In this document: one piece after another, positions 55,567 through 64,000 of the stretch
How the letters are laid out: each line of letters starts with the position of its first letter
Position numbering within the stretch: position 1 is the first letter of the stretch
DNA from: Bacteroidia bacterium
Lineage (GTDB): Bacteria; Bacteroidota; Bacteroidia; Flavobacteriales_E; Vicingaceae
Length of the DNA stretch: 64,000 bases
NCBI GenBank assembly: GCA_030433355.1
Contig: JAUIMG010000003.1
Span: forward strand, 1 to 64,000
Direction of reading: 5' to 3'
The notes under the pieces: generated by a model
What the model was told of the DNA's origin: nothing
The model's database searches: none
Seen by the model: the letters and a program-made list of their open reading frames with translations, nothing else
Translations under genes and position numbers: made by a program

Positions 55567-55596
55567 AAAAAAGCCACGCGATTGCGTGGCTTTTTT
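55567..55596 (-). terminator. Terminator after gldJ
   Basis: AAAAAAGCCACGC pairs perfectly with GCGTGGCTTTTTT around GATT. It lies 20 bases after the gldJ stop on the minus strand, before the start of murF. Confidence 0.9.
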
Positions 55597-55616
55597 AAAG
55601 TATATTTTTTTAACAA

Positions 55617-57098
55617 TTAATAAACTAATCCAACAGGACTTCCAACTCTAATCATTGCACACCTAAATCCAATATATGGATTAGATTGGTCCTCAGCTAA
55701 AAATCTTCTAGTTCCAGGAGTCATCCAATAAGCTCTATCATTCCAAGATCCTCCTTTGTAAACTCTTGCCCTATCACTAACCAATGTAGTGCCGCCGAAA
55801 TCATACATCGAATTTGTACCACCTTTGGCTTCATAATCTTCTGCTTGGTCATATAATTGAGAAGAAGCTAAATCTCCATCCTCGTAATTAATTACATCAG
55901 CTCTTTTATAGTTCCTTCTTTCATTTAGATTGTCATCTTCAGGATTTACATCTCTATATTTTAGCTTTCCTAAACTATCTTTTTCAGCAATGTAGCCTTC
56001 TTCATCTCTTACTAATGTCTTAAATACATTCCCTCTAAAAGGTCTGAAATCATCCACATCTTCTGAAGACATTGGTCTATAAACATCCATCACCCATTCA
56101 CTAACATTACCTGCCATATTGTAAAGCCCATAATCATTTGGCCAATAAGAATATACAGGTGCAGTTATTTCAGCATTGTCATTCAGTTGACCTGCTACAC
56201 CCATATTGTCACCCCTTCCTCTTTTGTAGTTAGCAAGCATTTGGCCTAAATATTTGCTGTCCGCATTTCTAACTCCATGTCCGTTCCAAGGGTAAAATTT
56301 TCTTTCAACAACCAATTCTCCGTAAGTATTGCCGATAAGTCCAAGAGCAGCATATTCCCACTCTGCTTCTGTTGGAAGTCTGTATTCAGGCAAAAGGATT
56401 CCATCTTCAATTTTAACATTCCTCATTTCCTTATTTGGATCAAGATCAACTAAGCCGTCCACTCTTTTACCACTTTCATATTGACCGTTTAAATAAGCTT
56501 TTGTGTTGAAGTTATCCTCATTAAATTGGTTGGGGTTAAATTCAAATAAACCTTCTCTTATTAATATCAGCTCATTTACTCTATCTGTTCTCCAAGCTGC
56601 GTAATCTGTAGCTTGCAACCAACTTACATTTACTACTGGATAATCATTGTATGCTGGATGACGCAGGTAATATTCAACATAAGGTTCGTTGAATGCCAAT
56701 CTGCTCCTCCATCCCAATGTATCTGGCAAAGCTTTTTTATATACTTCCGGATAATCTGCTCCGAAAACTCTTTTTAGCCAATACAAGTATTCTCTGTAAT
56801 CGATATTTTTAACTTCTGTCTCATCCATGTAAAAGGAAGAAACTGTTACGGTTCTCTGAACATTATTCCAATCATAGAAGATATCTTGCTCAACTCTACC
56901 CATGGTAAATCGACCACCTTCTATTAAAACAAGTCCAGGACCTGTTTCTTGTTCGTAATAGATTGCTTTTTCAAAGCCACCATTTTTTGAATCATTATAA
57001 TCCCAACCTGTGGTGCTAGACTGTTCTTTACCACATGATGCTAACGTAATCGTAGCAATTAGGGAAATTAATCCTATTGATTTATTTAGATTTTTCAT
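55617..57098 (-). CDS. gldJ: GldJ gliding/T9SS lipoprotein with formylglycine-generating-enzyme-like domain
   Basis: A 493-residue lipoprotein (lipobox LASC, C22) with a SUMF1/FGE-like fold. Evidence for the fold is FTMGRVEQD, VNVSWLQATDYAAWRTDRV, YRLPTEAEWEYAA, GNVSEWVMDVYRP and the C-terminal KGGSWNDRAYWMTPGTRRF...IGFRCAM. Acidic insertions (VDDFRPFRGNVFK, NPEDDNLNERRNYKRADVINYEDGD) distinguish GldJ from enzyme FGEs, and the FGE cysteines are not seen. In Flavobacterium johnsoniae GldJ is required for gliding and T9SS stability. Position next to murF and near porU and porV supports the name. A TATTTTTG promoter motif precedes it. Confidence 0.9.
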   Translation of the reverse strand: MKNLNKSIGLISLIATITLASCGKEQSSTTGWDYNDSKNGGFEKAIYYEQETGPGLVLIEGGRFTMGRVEQDIFYDWNNVQRTVTVSSFYMDETEVKNIDYREYLYWLKRVFGADYPEVYKKALPDTLGWRSRLAFNEPYVEYYLRHPAYNDYPVVNVSWLQATDYAAWRTDRVNELILIREGLFEFNPNQFNEDNFNTKAYLNGQYESGKRVDGLVDLDPNKEMRNVKIEDGILLPEYRLPTEAEWEYAALGLIGNTYGELVVERKFYPWNGHGVRNADSKYLGQMLANYKRGRGDNMGVAGQLNDNAEITAPVYSYWPNDYGLYNMAGNVSEWVMDVYRPMSSEDVDDFRPFRGNVFKTLVRDEEGYIAEKDSLGKLKYRDVNPEDDNLNERRNYKRADVINYEDGDLASSQLYDQAEDYEAKGGTNSMYDFGGTTLVSDRARVYKGGSWNDRAYWMTPGTRRFLAEDQSNPYIGFRCAMIRVGSPVGLVY

Positions 57099-57121
57099 AG
57101 TATCAACTTAAATACAACCTC

Positions 57122-57129
57122 CAAAAATA
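57122..57129 (-). promoter_or_regulatory. gldJ -7 promoter motif
   Basis: TATTTTTG on the minus strand fits TAnnTTTG, 23 bases before the gldJ ATG and downstream of the PorP/SprF stop. A -33 element is not clear. Confidence 0.45.
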
Positions 57130-57146
57130 AAGAATTTTAATAAAAA

Positions 57147-58094
57147 CTAGAAAGATGGACAACTTATTGTCTGGAATTTAACTTTTTTAGGCCTACAAGG
57201 GAAAATGTAACTGAATGAAATTTCGTGAGATCCGTTTGTTTGATTGGATAATCTACTAGAAGTTATATCATAGCTATAACCTATCTTAAATTCATCTTTT
57301 TGAAGGCCAAGTAAAAGTATATAAGAGTCAGAAAGTCTATACCAAGCTCCTGCAACTACTGGACCTTTAGTTATATACAATCCTAAACTTGTCTCTGTGA
57401 AGTTTCCTTGTGCTTGAAACATAAAATTTGGAGACCAAGTCATGTCTTCATTTCTAAGGCCAAATGGCAATATTGCACCAAAATGCGCAGTATATCTTCT
57501 GGGTAAAGCTGAAAAGTCTATAAAACCTTCGTCTGGTTCTGTCAGGTGATGCACAGCTACACCAAAATAGGTTTTTTCGCTAAACCCGAGCAATCCAAAT
57601 GAAAAATCTGGATAGATTACTTGGTCATTATTTATTTGTTCAGATGATTGATATACAAACCCTCTGCGAGAGTCAATCATGTCTCCAAATCTCAGATTAC
57701 TTACATCAATTGATTTTTGGACAAAAGTTCCTTGGAAACCAGCTCTAATGGAAAACTTCCTATTTACTGAAAACTGATAGGAATACATGAAGCTCGCCGA
57801 GGTTGTATTTAAAACTCCTTCTCCAGCTCTATCTGTCATAATCAAGACACCTATTCCTCCATTTAATGCGTCTACTTGTTGATCGTAGCCGGCAGAGTAT
57901 GTAACAAAACTGTTGTCAATACCAGGCCATTGATTACGATAATTAAGTGTAAGGCGCGGACATTTGGCCGTACCTGCAAAGGCTGGGTTTAGGTAAAGTT
58001 TATTAGAGTAATACTGCGAAAACGTTGGGTCTTGCGCCGCACTACGAAAACTAATAACTAAAAATAAAATGATATAGAAAATTTTTTTATTCAC
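57147..58094 (-). CDS. PorP/SprF-family T9SS outer-membrane protein
   Basis: A 315-residue outer-membrane barrel of the PorP/SprF family, which partners T9SS substrates or the PorK/N ring. The start is placed at the GTG at 58094 because it yields a signal peptide (MNKKIFYIILFLVISFRSAAQ); the longer frame has a TTG start and a Cys-rich non-signal extension. The family start is DPTFSQYYSNKLYLNPAFAGT, with GGIGVLIMTDRAGEG and SFMYSYQF as further signatures. It lacks a C-terminal Phe and ends CPSF. It lies between gldJ and divergent porU, making a secretion cluster. Whether it serves SprB-like adhesin secretion or the core complex is not decided. Confidence 0.88.
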   Translation of the reverse strand: MNKKIFYIILFLVISFRSAAQDPTFSQYYSNKLYLNPAFAGTAKCPRLTLNYRNQWPGIDNSFVTYSAGYDQQVDALNGGIGVLIMTDRAGEGVLNTTSASFMYSYQFSVNRKFSIRAGFQGTFVQKSIDVSNLRFGDMIDSRRGFVYQSSEQINNDQVIYPDFSFGLLGFSEKTYFGVAVHHLTEPDEGFIDFSALPRRYTAHFGAILPFGLRNEDMTWSPNFMFQAQGNFTETSLGLYITKGPVVAGAWYRLSDSYILLLGLQKDEFKIGYSYDITSSRLSNQTNGSHEISFSYIFPCRPKKVKFQTISCPSF

Positions 58095-58224
58095 ACATAG
58101 ATTTCTTCGGCACGGCAACAAATATAAATAAACTTAAACTTAAAAATTATGTTGTTATAAAGTTAGATTAATTTGCAATATTAATTATCATCATTCGTTT
58201 TTACCAACAACCAATGAAATATCA

Positions 58225-61200
58225 ATGATTAAGAATTTAAAAATAATATTAAGTGCTTTCCTTATATTCTTCATATCCAATGCTTTTTCACAAAATGAAA
58301 AAATAAATATTGATTGGGCAGAGCCTGTTGAATTTAACTTAGAAGGCAAGGAAAAAAGAGAAGTAATTTATTTTGAAGGTGCCCAATACAATTTTGCAGA
58401 AAGTTTTCTGCCGTTTTTTTATCAGAAGGTAAAAAATTCAAATTCAAGATTTTTAGATCAAGTTTCACTTGAAAATAGAATATATTCTCCTCTCTCTCCT
58501 AAAGAGTTAGAATTGGTATCCTCCTTTAAAGATAAAATTCAGAATGAGGTAGAGATAGTTGTGGAGAATTCAATTATTAAAAAGCAAAATGTTCCATTTA
58601 TAAAGATAGTCCCTTTTAGAAAGTCTTCAAGCGGGCAGATTGAAAAGTTAGTCAGTGCTGATATAGATTATACTTATGGTGTTAATACTTTGAGGTCAAG
58701 TAGGAATAAAACTGCAACCTTTGCCAGTTCTAGTGTTTTAGCAAATGGTGAATGGTTTAAAATTGCTGTAGTTAAAAGTGCTGCATACAAATTGACTTAC
58801 AATTATCTAAGTAGTCTTGGTATGGACTTAGATAATATTGACCCTAGAAATTTTAGAATTTATGGTTATGGAGGCGGAATGCTACCAAATGCAAATTCTG
58901 AAGATAGACCTGATGATTTAGTAGAAAATCCGATTATTGTTTCTGGCGAGGCTGATGGTAAGTTTAATAGAAATGATTATGTGGCGTTTTACGGAGAGAG
59001 TCAAGTAAAGTGGTTTTATGATTCAAATGAAAATAGATTCCGTCATAGGTTGAATACCTATTCAGATACCACCTTTTATTTTATAACTGCTGATTTAGGT
59101 CCCGGAAGAAGAATAAATACGGTAGATAATCCAACCACCCAACCTACAAACTTTGTAAATTCTTATAATGATTATTTATATCATGAAATAGATAATTCGA
59201 ATTTAATAAAGTCAGGTCAAATGTGGGTTGGAGAAGTATTTGATAATACTACACCACAGAGTTTAAGTTTTTCTTTTCCTAATATAGATTTAACAAAACC
59301 AGCTTCTTTTGAAGTTTCCGCAGTTGCAAGAGCAGGGGTTACGAGTACTTTTACCATAACTGCAGATAATCAGCCATTTCAATTAGCTGTAGGTTCAACA
59401 GTGCTTAGTAGATATGAAGTAGGTTTTGGAAGGGTTTCTAGACAATCCTATACCTTTAATCCGAATTCAAATATTGTAAATCTGCAGTTGGTTTACAACA
59501 AACCACAATCAGTCGCTAAAGGTTGGCTAAACTTCGTGAATGTCAATGTTGAGAGTAGACTAAGATTTATTGGTAATCAGTTGTTGTTTAGGAATATAGA
59601 AAGCGTGGGGGTTAATAATGTCTCAGAGTTTACTATTACGCATCAAAGGCCAATAAGAGTATGGGAAATAATTGATAATTTCTCGATTGAAGAAAAACGA
59701 TTGATTCCTATTTCAGGAGCTTCTTCCTTTGTAACTAGCACAGATGTTTTAAAGGAGTTTATAGCCTTTAGCTCTTTTGATAGCACAGGTATCTTTAATA
59801 AAGGAAAGGTTCCTAATCAAAACCTTCATGCTTTAGGTCCTGCTGATCTAATTATAATTTCTCATCCTTTATTTTTAAACCAAGCTACCGATTTAGCAAA
59901 TCACCATAGGACTAGAGGACTTAGGGTTAATGTAGTAACTACAAAAGAGGTTTATAATGAGTTTTCCTCAGGTTCTCAAGATATTATAGCACTTCGTTTT
60001 TTCTTAAAAATGTTCTATGATAGAGCTATAGATAATGAAGATTTACCAAATTATGTTCTTCTTTTTGGTGATGCTTCTTATGATATGAAAGATAGGATTA
60101 GTGGTAATACAAATTTCGTTTTGGGATATCAATCACCTAATTCTTTGCAGCCTACAAATTCTTATATCTCTGATGATTTTATTGCTTTGTTAGATGATAC
60201 AGAAGGCAATTGGCAGTTGGGTAGCACTAATCCTGATAAGTTGGATTTGGGAGTTGGTAGACTACCCGTGAAAACTGTGGAAGAAGCTAGTTCTGTTGTT
60301 GCCAAGATTAAGTCATATAGTTCTAGGTCTACTTTAGGAGATTGGAGAAACGAAATTGTTTTCGTAGGAGATGATGAAGATGGAAGTGTGCATATGGTCC
60401 AATCTAATGAGTTGACAAAAATATTGAAACAAGAAAATGAGTCTTTCAATACCAACAAGATATTTTTAGATGCTTTCACTCAGCAATCATCAACCTTAGG
60501 ACAGAGATATCCTGAAGTTAATCAGAGAATCACAAATGCTGTTCAAAATGGATCTTTGATCTTAAATTATACCGGACATGGCGGAGAAACAGGTTGGGCC
60601 GGTGAGAGAATTTTAACAATTAATGAAATTAACTCTTGGGATAAGTTAAATAACATGCCTTTACTAGTAACAGCAACATGTGAGTTTAGTAGGTTTGACG
60701 ACCCATTTAGGACTTCTGCAGGTGAGTTAACCTTACTGAATGCTAATGGAGGGGCTATTGGCTTGCTAACAACAACTAGACTTGTTTTTTCAAGCCCTAA
60801 TTATATACTCAATAGATCCTTCTACAACGAATTGTTGAATAGGAATGCTGACGGCGATTTTCAAACTTTAGGGGAAATTTTAATGGACGTCAAAAATCAA
60901 AATTCAAATTCAAGTAACTCAAGAAACTTTTCACTCTTGGGAGATCCCTCCTTAACTTTAGCTATACCTTATTATAATGTAGTTACAACTTCTATAAATG
61001 GCAAGCCAATCAGTCAAATAGATACTTTACGGGCACTTTCTAAGGTTACTATGACTGGTTATGTGGCCGACCTAAATGGGCAGAAATTAAATAGCTTTAA
61101 TGGTGTTATTTTTCCAACTGTCTTTGATAAAGAAACGGAAAGAAGTACTTTGGCTAATGATGGTGGTAATCCTTTTAGATTTAATACAAGAGAAAATAGA

Positions 61201-62043
61201 CTATTTAAAGGCAAAGCCACTGTTGCAAATGGAGATTTTACTTTTAGCTTTATAGTTCCTAAAGATATCTCCTACAGCTTTGGGGAAGGAAAGGTTACTT
61301 ATTATGCTGAAGATGGTCAAATAGATGGGAATGGTTTTTCTACAAATTTTATAATCGGAGGAAGTGATTCTTCAGCAATTGTTGATGATTTAGGTCCTGG
61401 AATAGACTTATACATGAATGACGAAAACTTTGTTTTTGGTGGAATTACAAATAGTAGTCCGGTTTTATTGGCCAAACTAAGCGATGAACAAGGTATTAAT
61501 ACAGTTGGTAATGGTATAGGCCATGATATAGTAGCAATACTTGATGCTAATACAGAAAATGCTATTATTTTAAATGACTATTATGAGGCAGATCTTGATA
61601 ATTATCAGAGTGGTGTTGTAAATTATCCATTTAGCAATTTATCAGAAGGGAAACATACTATTACTTTGAAAGCTTGGGATGTAGCGAATAATTCTTCAGA
61701 ACGCACCATTGAATTTACGGTTGTAGAGGAAAGTGAAGTGAAAATTGAAAACCTCGTCAACTATCCAAATCCTTTTACTACCAATACAGAGTTTATTTTT
61801 CAGCATAATCAACCCGGTATTCCTTTAGATATTAAATTAGAGATTTTTACGGTTTCAGGAAAGCTTGTAAAGTCTTTTGATCAAGTTATAATTACCGATG
61901 GATTTATTTCTAGAGAAATCAGGTGGGATGGAAGAGATGACTTTGGAGATAAAATAGGTAAAGGAGTATACGTTTACAAGCTAAAGGTGAGATCAAGAAA
62001 TGGATCAACTGCAGAAAAATATGAAAAACTTGTTATTCTTTAG
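58225..62043 (+). CDS. porU: PorU T9SS sortase (C25 gingipain-like peptidase)
   Basis: A 1272-residue C25-family peptidase that removes T9SS tails and attaches cargo to the surface. It has a signal peptide ending FSQN near residue 23, a beta-rich N-terminal region, and the catalytic domain with H785 in YTGHGGETGW and C819 in TATCEFSRFDDP, the gingipain-type His-Cys pair. The C-terminus is a retained CTD-like domain (YPNPFTTNTEF, KIGKGVYVYKLK) with FlgD-like features, as in known PorU. Length fits the family. It would process the four T9SS cargo proteins encoded in the window. The ATG at 58225 directly precedes the signal peptide; an earlier ATG is closed by a TGA. Confidence 0.96.
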   Translation: MIKNLKIILSAFLIFFISNAFSQNEKINIDWAEPVEFNLEGKEKREVIYFEGAQYNFAESFLPFFYQKVKNSNSRFLDQVSLENRIYSPLSPKELELVSSFKDKIQNEVEIVVENSIIKKQNVPFIKIVPFRKSSSGQIEKLVSADIDYTYGVNTLRSSRNKTATFASSSVLANGEWFKIAVVKSAAYKLTYNYLSSLGMDLDNIDPRNFRIYGYGGGMLPNANSEDRPDDLVENPIIVSGEADGKFNRNDYVAFYGESQVKWFYDSNENRFRHRLNTYSDTTFYFITADLGPGRRINTVDNPTTQPTNFVNSYNDYLYHEIDNSNLIKSGQMWVGEVFDNTTPQSLSFSFPNIDLTKPASFEVSAVARAGVTSTFTITADNQPFQLAVGSTVLSRYEVGFGRVSRQSYTFNPNSNIVNLQLVYNKPQSVAKGWLNFVNVNVESRLRFIGNQLLFRNIESVGVNNVSEFTITHQRPIRVWEIIDNFSIEEKRLIPISGASSFVTSTDVLKEFIAFSSFDSTGIFNKGKVPNQNLHALGPADLIIISHPLFLNQATDLANHHRTRGLRVNVVTTKEVYNEFSSGSQDIIALRFFLKMFYDRAIDNEDLPNYVLLFGDASYDMKDRISGNTNFVLGYQSPNSLQPTNSYISDDFIALLDDTEGNWQLGSTNPDKLDLGVGRLPVKTVEEASSVVAKIKSYSSRSTLGDWRNEIVFVGDDEDGSVHMVQSNELTKILKQENESFNTNKIFLDAFTQQSSTLGQRYPEVNQRITNAVQNGSLILNYTGHGGETGWAGERILTINEINSWDKLNNMPLLVTATCEFSRFDDPFRTSAGELTLLNANGGAIGLLTTTRLVFSSPNYILNRSFYNELLNRNADGDFQTLGEILMDVKNQNSNSSNSRNFSLLGDPSLTLAIPYYNVVTTSINGKPISQIDTLRALSKVTMTGYVADLNGQKLNSFNGVIFPTVFDKETERSTLANDGGNPFRFNTRENRLFKGKATVANGDFTFSFIVPKDISYSFGEGKVTYYAEDGQIDGNGFSTNFIIGGSDSSAIVDDLGPGIDLYMNDENFVFGGITNSSPVLLAKLSDEQGINTVGNGIGHDIVAILDANTENAIILNDYYEADLDNYQSGVVNYPFSNLSEGKHTITLKAWDVANNSSERTIEFTVVEESEVKIENLVNYPNPFTTNTEFIFQHNQPGIPLDIKLEIFTVSGKLVKSFDQVIITDGFISREIRWDGRDDFGDKIGKGVYVYKLKVRSRNGSTAEKYEKLVIL

Positions 62044-62060
62044 TCTACCTCCAACTTTGT

Positions 62061-62068
62061 TATATTTG
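62061..62068 (+). promoter_or_regulatory. Possible porV promoter (-7 motif)
   Basis: TATATTTG is an exact TAnnTTTG match in the 43-bp porU-porV gap. The start follows 18 bases later, so porV may have its own promoter besides read-through from porU. Confidence 0.4.
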
Positions 62069-62086
62069 TAACCCTTTTTTAATATC

Positions 62087-63364
62087 GTGAAGAGAATTTA
62101 TAAGATTTATATAGCTGCCGGAATATTTTTAGGGGCTTATACTGAAGCGAATGCTCAGGTTAATAATTCAAATGTTTCTGAGGTTTTTGAATTAAACACC
62201 ATTACAACCGCAGTACCTTTTCTATTAATAGCACCTGATGCTAGAGGAGGAGCATTGGGGGATGCAGGTGTATCAACAAGTCCTGATATTGCATCTAGTC
62301 ATTGGAATCCCTCAAAATTGGCTTTTTTAGAGGGCTCCGGAGGGGCATCTATTTCTTATTCCCCTTGGTTAAGAAATTTAGTAGGAGATATAAGTTTATC
62401 TTATGTTTCAGGATATTATAAGCTAAATAGGATGTCTACATTAGGTGCATCTTTTAGATATTTTTCACTCGGTGACATAACTTTTACTGATATTAATGGA
62501 AATACGATAGGTAACTTCACACCTAATGAATTAGCTTTTGACGTTACTTATGCAATGAAGCTTTCAGAGAGATGGGCGTTTGCAATGACGGCTCGTTATA
62601 TTAATTCCAATTTAACGCAAGGAATAACCGTAAATAACCAAGAAACTAGCGCAGGTAGCTCTGTTGCAGTAGATGTTTCAACTTATTATGAAAACGACGA
62701 AATTCAAATTGGTGATTATGATGCAATCTTCAGAGCAGGAGCTAATATTTCTAATATTGGAGCCAAAATGAGTTATACTGATAACAACGAAAGTGATTTC
62801 TTGCCAACAAACCTAAGAATTGGACCATCTTTATCTATAGAGTTTGATGATTACAATACGATAACTATATTGGCTGAAGCTAACAAACTGTTAGTGCCAA
62901 CACCGCCAATTTATAAATTGGATGAAACAGGCACCATTATAAGAGATTCAGAAGGGAATCCTGAGATTTTAGCAGGTAGAGATCCTAATGTTGGAATTGT
63001 TAGTGGTATGTTAGGCTCGTTTTCAGATGCCCCAGGAATAGTAGAAAGTATTGATGCAAATGGCAATGCTGTTATTCAACAAGGTAGTGTGTTTAGAGAA
63101 GAAATGAATGAAATAACATTGTCTGGAGGCTTAGAGTACTGGTATGATAACCAATTTGCAGTTAGAATGGGCTATTTCTATGAGCATCCTACAAAAGGTA
63201 ACAGACAATATTTTACCGTAGGTTTAGGTCTTAAGCTTTCTGTTTTTAGTTTAGATATGGCATACCTAATTGCAAACGCTCAACAAAATCCTTTAGCTAA
63301 TACCATTCGGTTCTCGCTAAACTTTGATTTTGATTCTTTTGCTAGTCAGAAAGAAGAAAATTAG
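62087..63364 (+). CDS. porV: PorV (LptO) T9SS outer-membrane shuttle protein
   Basis: A 425-residue outer-membrane barrel of the PorV family (FadL-like). A signal peptide ends EANAQ near residue 24, then comes the PorV signature TAVPFLLIAPDARGGALGDAGVSTSPDIASSHWNP. PorV binds T9SS tails at the translocon and delivers cargo to PorU. It starts with GTG, 43 bp after porU, and ispF follows after 3 bases, so porV and ispF are probably co-transcribed. porU-porV-cdd order is known in Flavobacterium; here ispF is inserted between porV and cdd. Confidence 0.95.
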   Translation: MKRIYKIYIAAGIFLGAYTEANAQVNNSNVSEVFELNTITTAVPFLLIAPDARGGALGDAGVSTSPDIASSHWNPSKLAFLEGSGGASISYSPWLRNLVGDISLSYVSGYYKLNRMSTLGASFRYFSLGDITFTDINGNTIGNFTPNELAFDVTYAMKLSERWAFAMTARYINSNLTQGITVNNQETSAGSSVAVDVSTYYENDEIQIGDYDAIFRAGANISNIGAKMSYTDNNESDFLPTNLRIGPSLSIEFDDYNTITILAEANKLLVPTPPIYKLDETGTIIRDSEGNPEILAGRDPNVGIVSGMLGSFSDAPGIVESIDANGNAVIQQGSVFREEMNEITLSGGLEYWYDNQFAVRMGYFYEHPTKGNRQYFTVGLGLKLSVFSLDMAYLIANAQQNPLANTIRFSLNFDFDSFASQKEEN

Positions 63365-63367
63365 GGT

Positions 63368-63847
63368 ATGAAGTTTAGAGTTGGTTTTGGATTTGATGTT
63401 CATCAATTAGAAGAGAATAAAGATTTTTATTTGGGTGGCATAAAAGTGCCACATTCGAAGGGGGCTGTTGGTCACTCAGATGCAGATGTTTTAATTCATA
63501 CAATCTGCGATGCATTATTGGGTGCTGCAAACCTAAGAGATATTGGCTTTCATTTTCCTCCAACAGATAATCAATATAAAGGCATAGATAGTAAGATTTT
63601 ACTCAAAGATGTTATCAAATTAATTAAAGAGAAAGGGTATAGTATCTCTAATATTGACTCAACAATAGCTATTCAAGAGCCGAAAATAAATCCGCATATC
63701 CCTGCTATGAAAAAAGTGCTTGCAGATTGTATGCAAATTGATGAAGAGGATATATCTATTAAAGCTACAACAACGGAAAGATTAGGCTTTGAGGGCAGGG
63801 AAGAAGGGGTTTCAGCCTATGCCACAGTTTTGATATTTAAACCTTAG
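63368..63847 (+). CDS. ispF: 2-C-methyl-D-erythritol 2,4-cyclodiphosphate synthase
   Basis: A 159-residue MEP-pathway enzyme that cyclises CDP-ME 2-phosphate to MEcPP for isoprenoid synthesis. The metal-binding FGFDVHQL (D and H) starts the protein, followed by GHSDADVLIHTICDALLGAA, DIGFHFPPTD and the C-terminal KATTTERLGFEGREEGVSAYA. Length and motifs are canonical. The start lies 3 bases after porV, and cdd follows 18 bp downstream. Confidence 0.98.
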   Translation: MKFRVGFGFDVHQLEENKDFYLGGIKVPHSKGAVGHSDADVLIHTICDALLGAANLRDIGFHFPPTDNQYKGIDSKILLKDVIKLIKEKGYSISNIDSTIAIQEPKINPHIPAMKKVLADCMQIDEEDISIKATTTERLGFEGREEGVSAYATVLIFKP

Positions 63848-63865
63848 CTTTAAGAAAACTTTAAT

Positions 63866-64000
63866 TTGAAAGAGAATAGACTTTCTATAAACTACAAGAG
63901 TTATTCAAAAGAAGACTTGCCTTTAAACTATAAAACACTTATAGAAAAAGCTAAAAATGCTTCAAAAATAGCATATGCGCCTTATTCTAAGTTTCATGTA
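63866..64000 (+). CDS. cdd: Cytidine deaminase (N-terminal part, cut by window edge)
   Basis: The first 45 residues of a likely cytidine deaminase. The last visible segment AYAPYSKFHV is the hallmark substrate-binding strand of cytidine deaminases, where it is normally followed by GAA; the zinc site lies beyond the window. The best start is TTG at 63866, since an in-frame TAA lies 12 bases upstream and no ATG is available. porV-cdd linkage is seen in Flavobacterium, which supports the call. The gene recycles cytidine or deoxycytidine to uridine. Confidence 0.85.
   Translation, partial: MKENRLSINYKSYSKEDLPLNYKTLIEKAKNASKIAYAPYSKFHV

Overview
The window looks like part of the chromosome of an AT-rich Bacteroidota bacterium, most likely a Flavobacteriales-type lineage. 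The evidence is four proteins with type IX secretion (T9SS) sorting tails, the T9SS/gliding genes porU, porV, gldJ and a porP/sprF homologue, an enlarged SecA with a zinc tail, and TAnnTTTG-type promoter motifs where Shine-Dalgarno sites would be expected elsewhere. Most genes are housekeeping or envelope genes; there is no prophage, transposase, integrase or CRISPR array.

Layout. 1-9.8 kb: two serine beta-lactamase-fold hydrolases (one cut by the window edge, one with a T9SS tail), a DUF3667 membrane protein, an M61-like peptidase, a phosphodiesterase-TPR-sulfotransferase fusion with a small overlapping partner, and a T9SS cargo protein. 9.8-13.6 kb: an accessory patch with a tRNA-Leu 3' fragment, a GIY-YIG nuclease gene, a second tRNA-like copy whose arms are replaced by foreign hairpins, a YwqK-like lipoprotein, and an orphan RHS toxin tip with a probable immunity gene. 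13.8-24.3 kb: Omp85-type outer-membrane protein, M3 peptidase, an exported catalase-peroxidase, an NhaA with an unusual N-terminal thioredoxin-fold domain, a PLD-family lipoprotein and small envelope proteins. 24.3-27.9 kb: three consecutive minus-strand genes, each bounded by its own perfect 10-bp inverted repeat, resembling a cassette array. 28-36 kb: secA, a DUF2795 gene, and a run of PduO-type adenosyltransferase, ABC ATPase, methyltransferase and M13 peptidase. 36-45.6 kb: a 1765-residue T9SS cargo protein with a recent internal duplication, a CPA1 antiporter and a beta-helix/K+ channel fusion. 45.6-46 kb: two tRNA-Val genes with two tandem 65-bp palindromic repeats made from tRNA-Val sequence. 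46-53 kb: a long minus-strand run anmK, Glu/Leu dehydrogenase, nhaD, exbB, exbD, tonB-like, folC. 53-64 kb: acyl-CoA dehydrogenase, murF, gldJ, porP/sprF, then porU, porV, ispF and the start of cdd.

How the parts fit. SecA exports the signal-peptide proteins seen throughout. PorV and PorU then form the attachment/sortase step that would process the T9SS cargo encoded at 1.1, 8.9, 25.2 and 36.1 kb, while GldJ and the PorP/SprF protein belong to the same gliding/secretion apparatus. ExbB/ExbD/TonB energise outer-membrane transport, and three different Na+/H+ antiporters point to a sodium-rich habitat.

The best candidates for something undescribed are (i) the tRNA-derived repeats at 10.3-10.8 and 45.7-45.9 kb, where hairpins with TCCCG/CGGGA stems sit in place of tRNA arms, once next to a GIY-YIG nuclease gene, and (ii) the inverted-repeat-bounded gene cassettes at 24.3-27.9 kb. 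All functional names are read from motifs and family knowledge; no database search was run.
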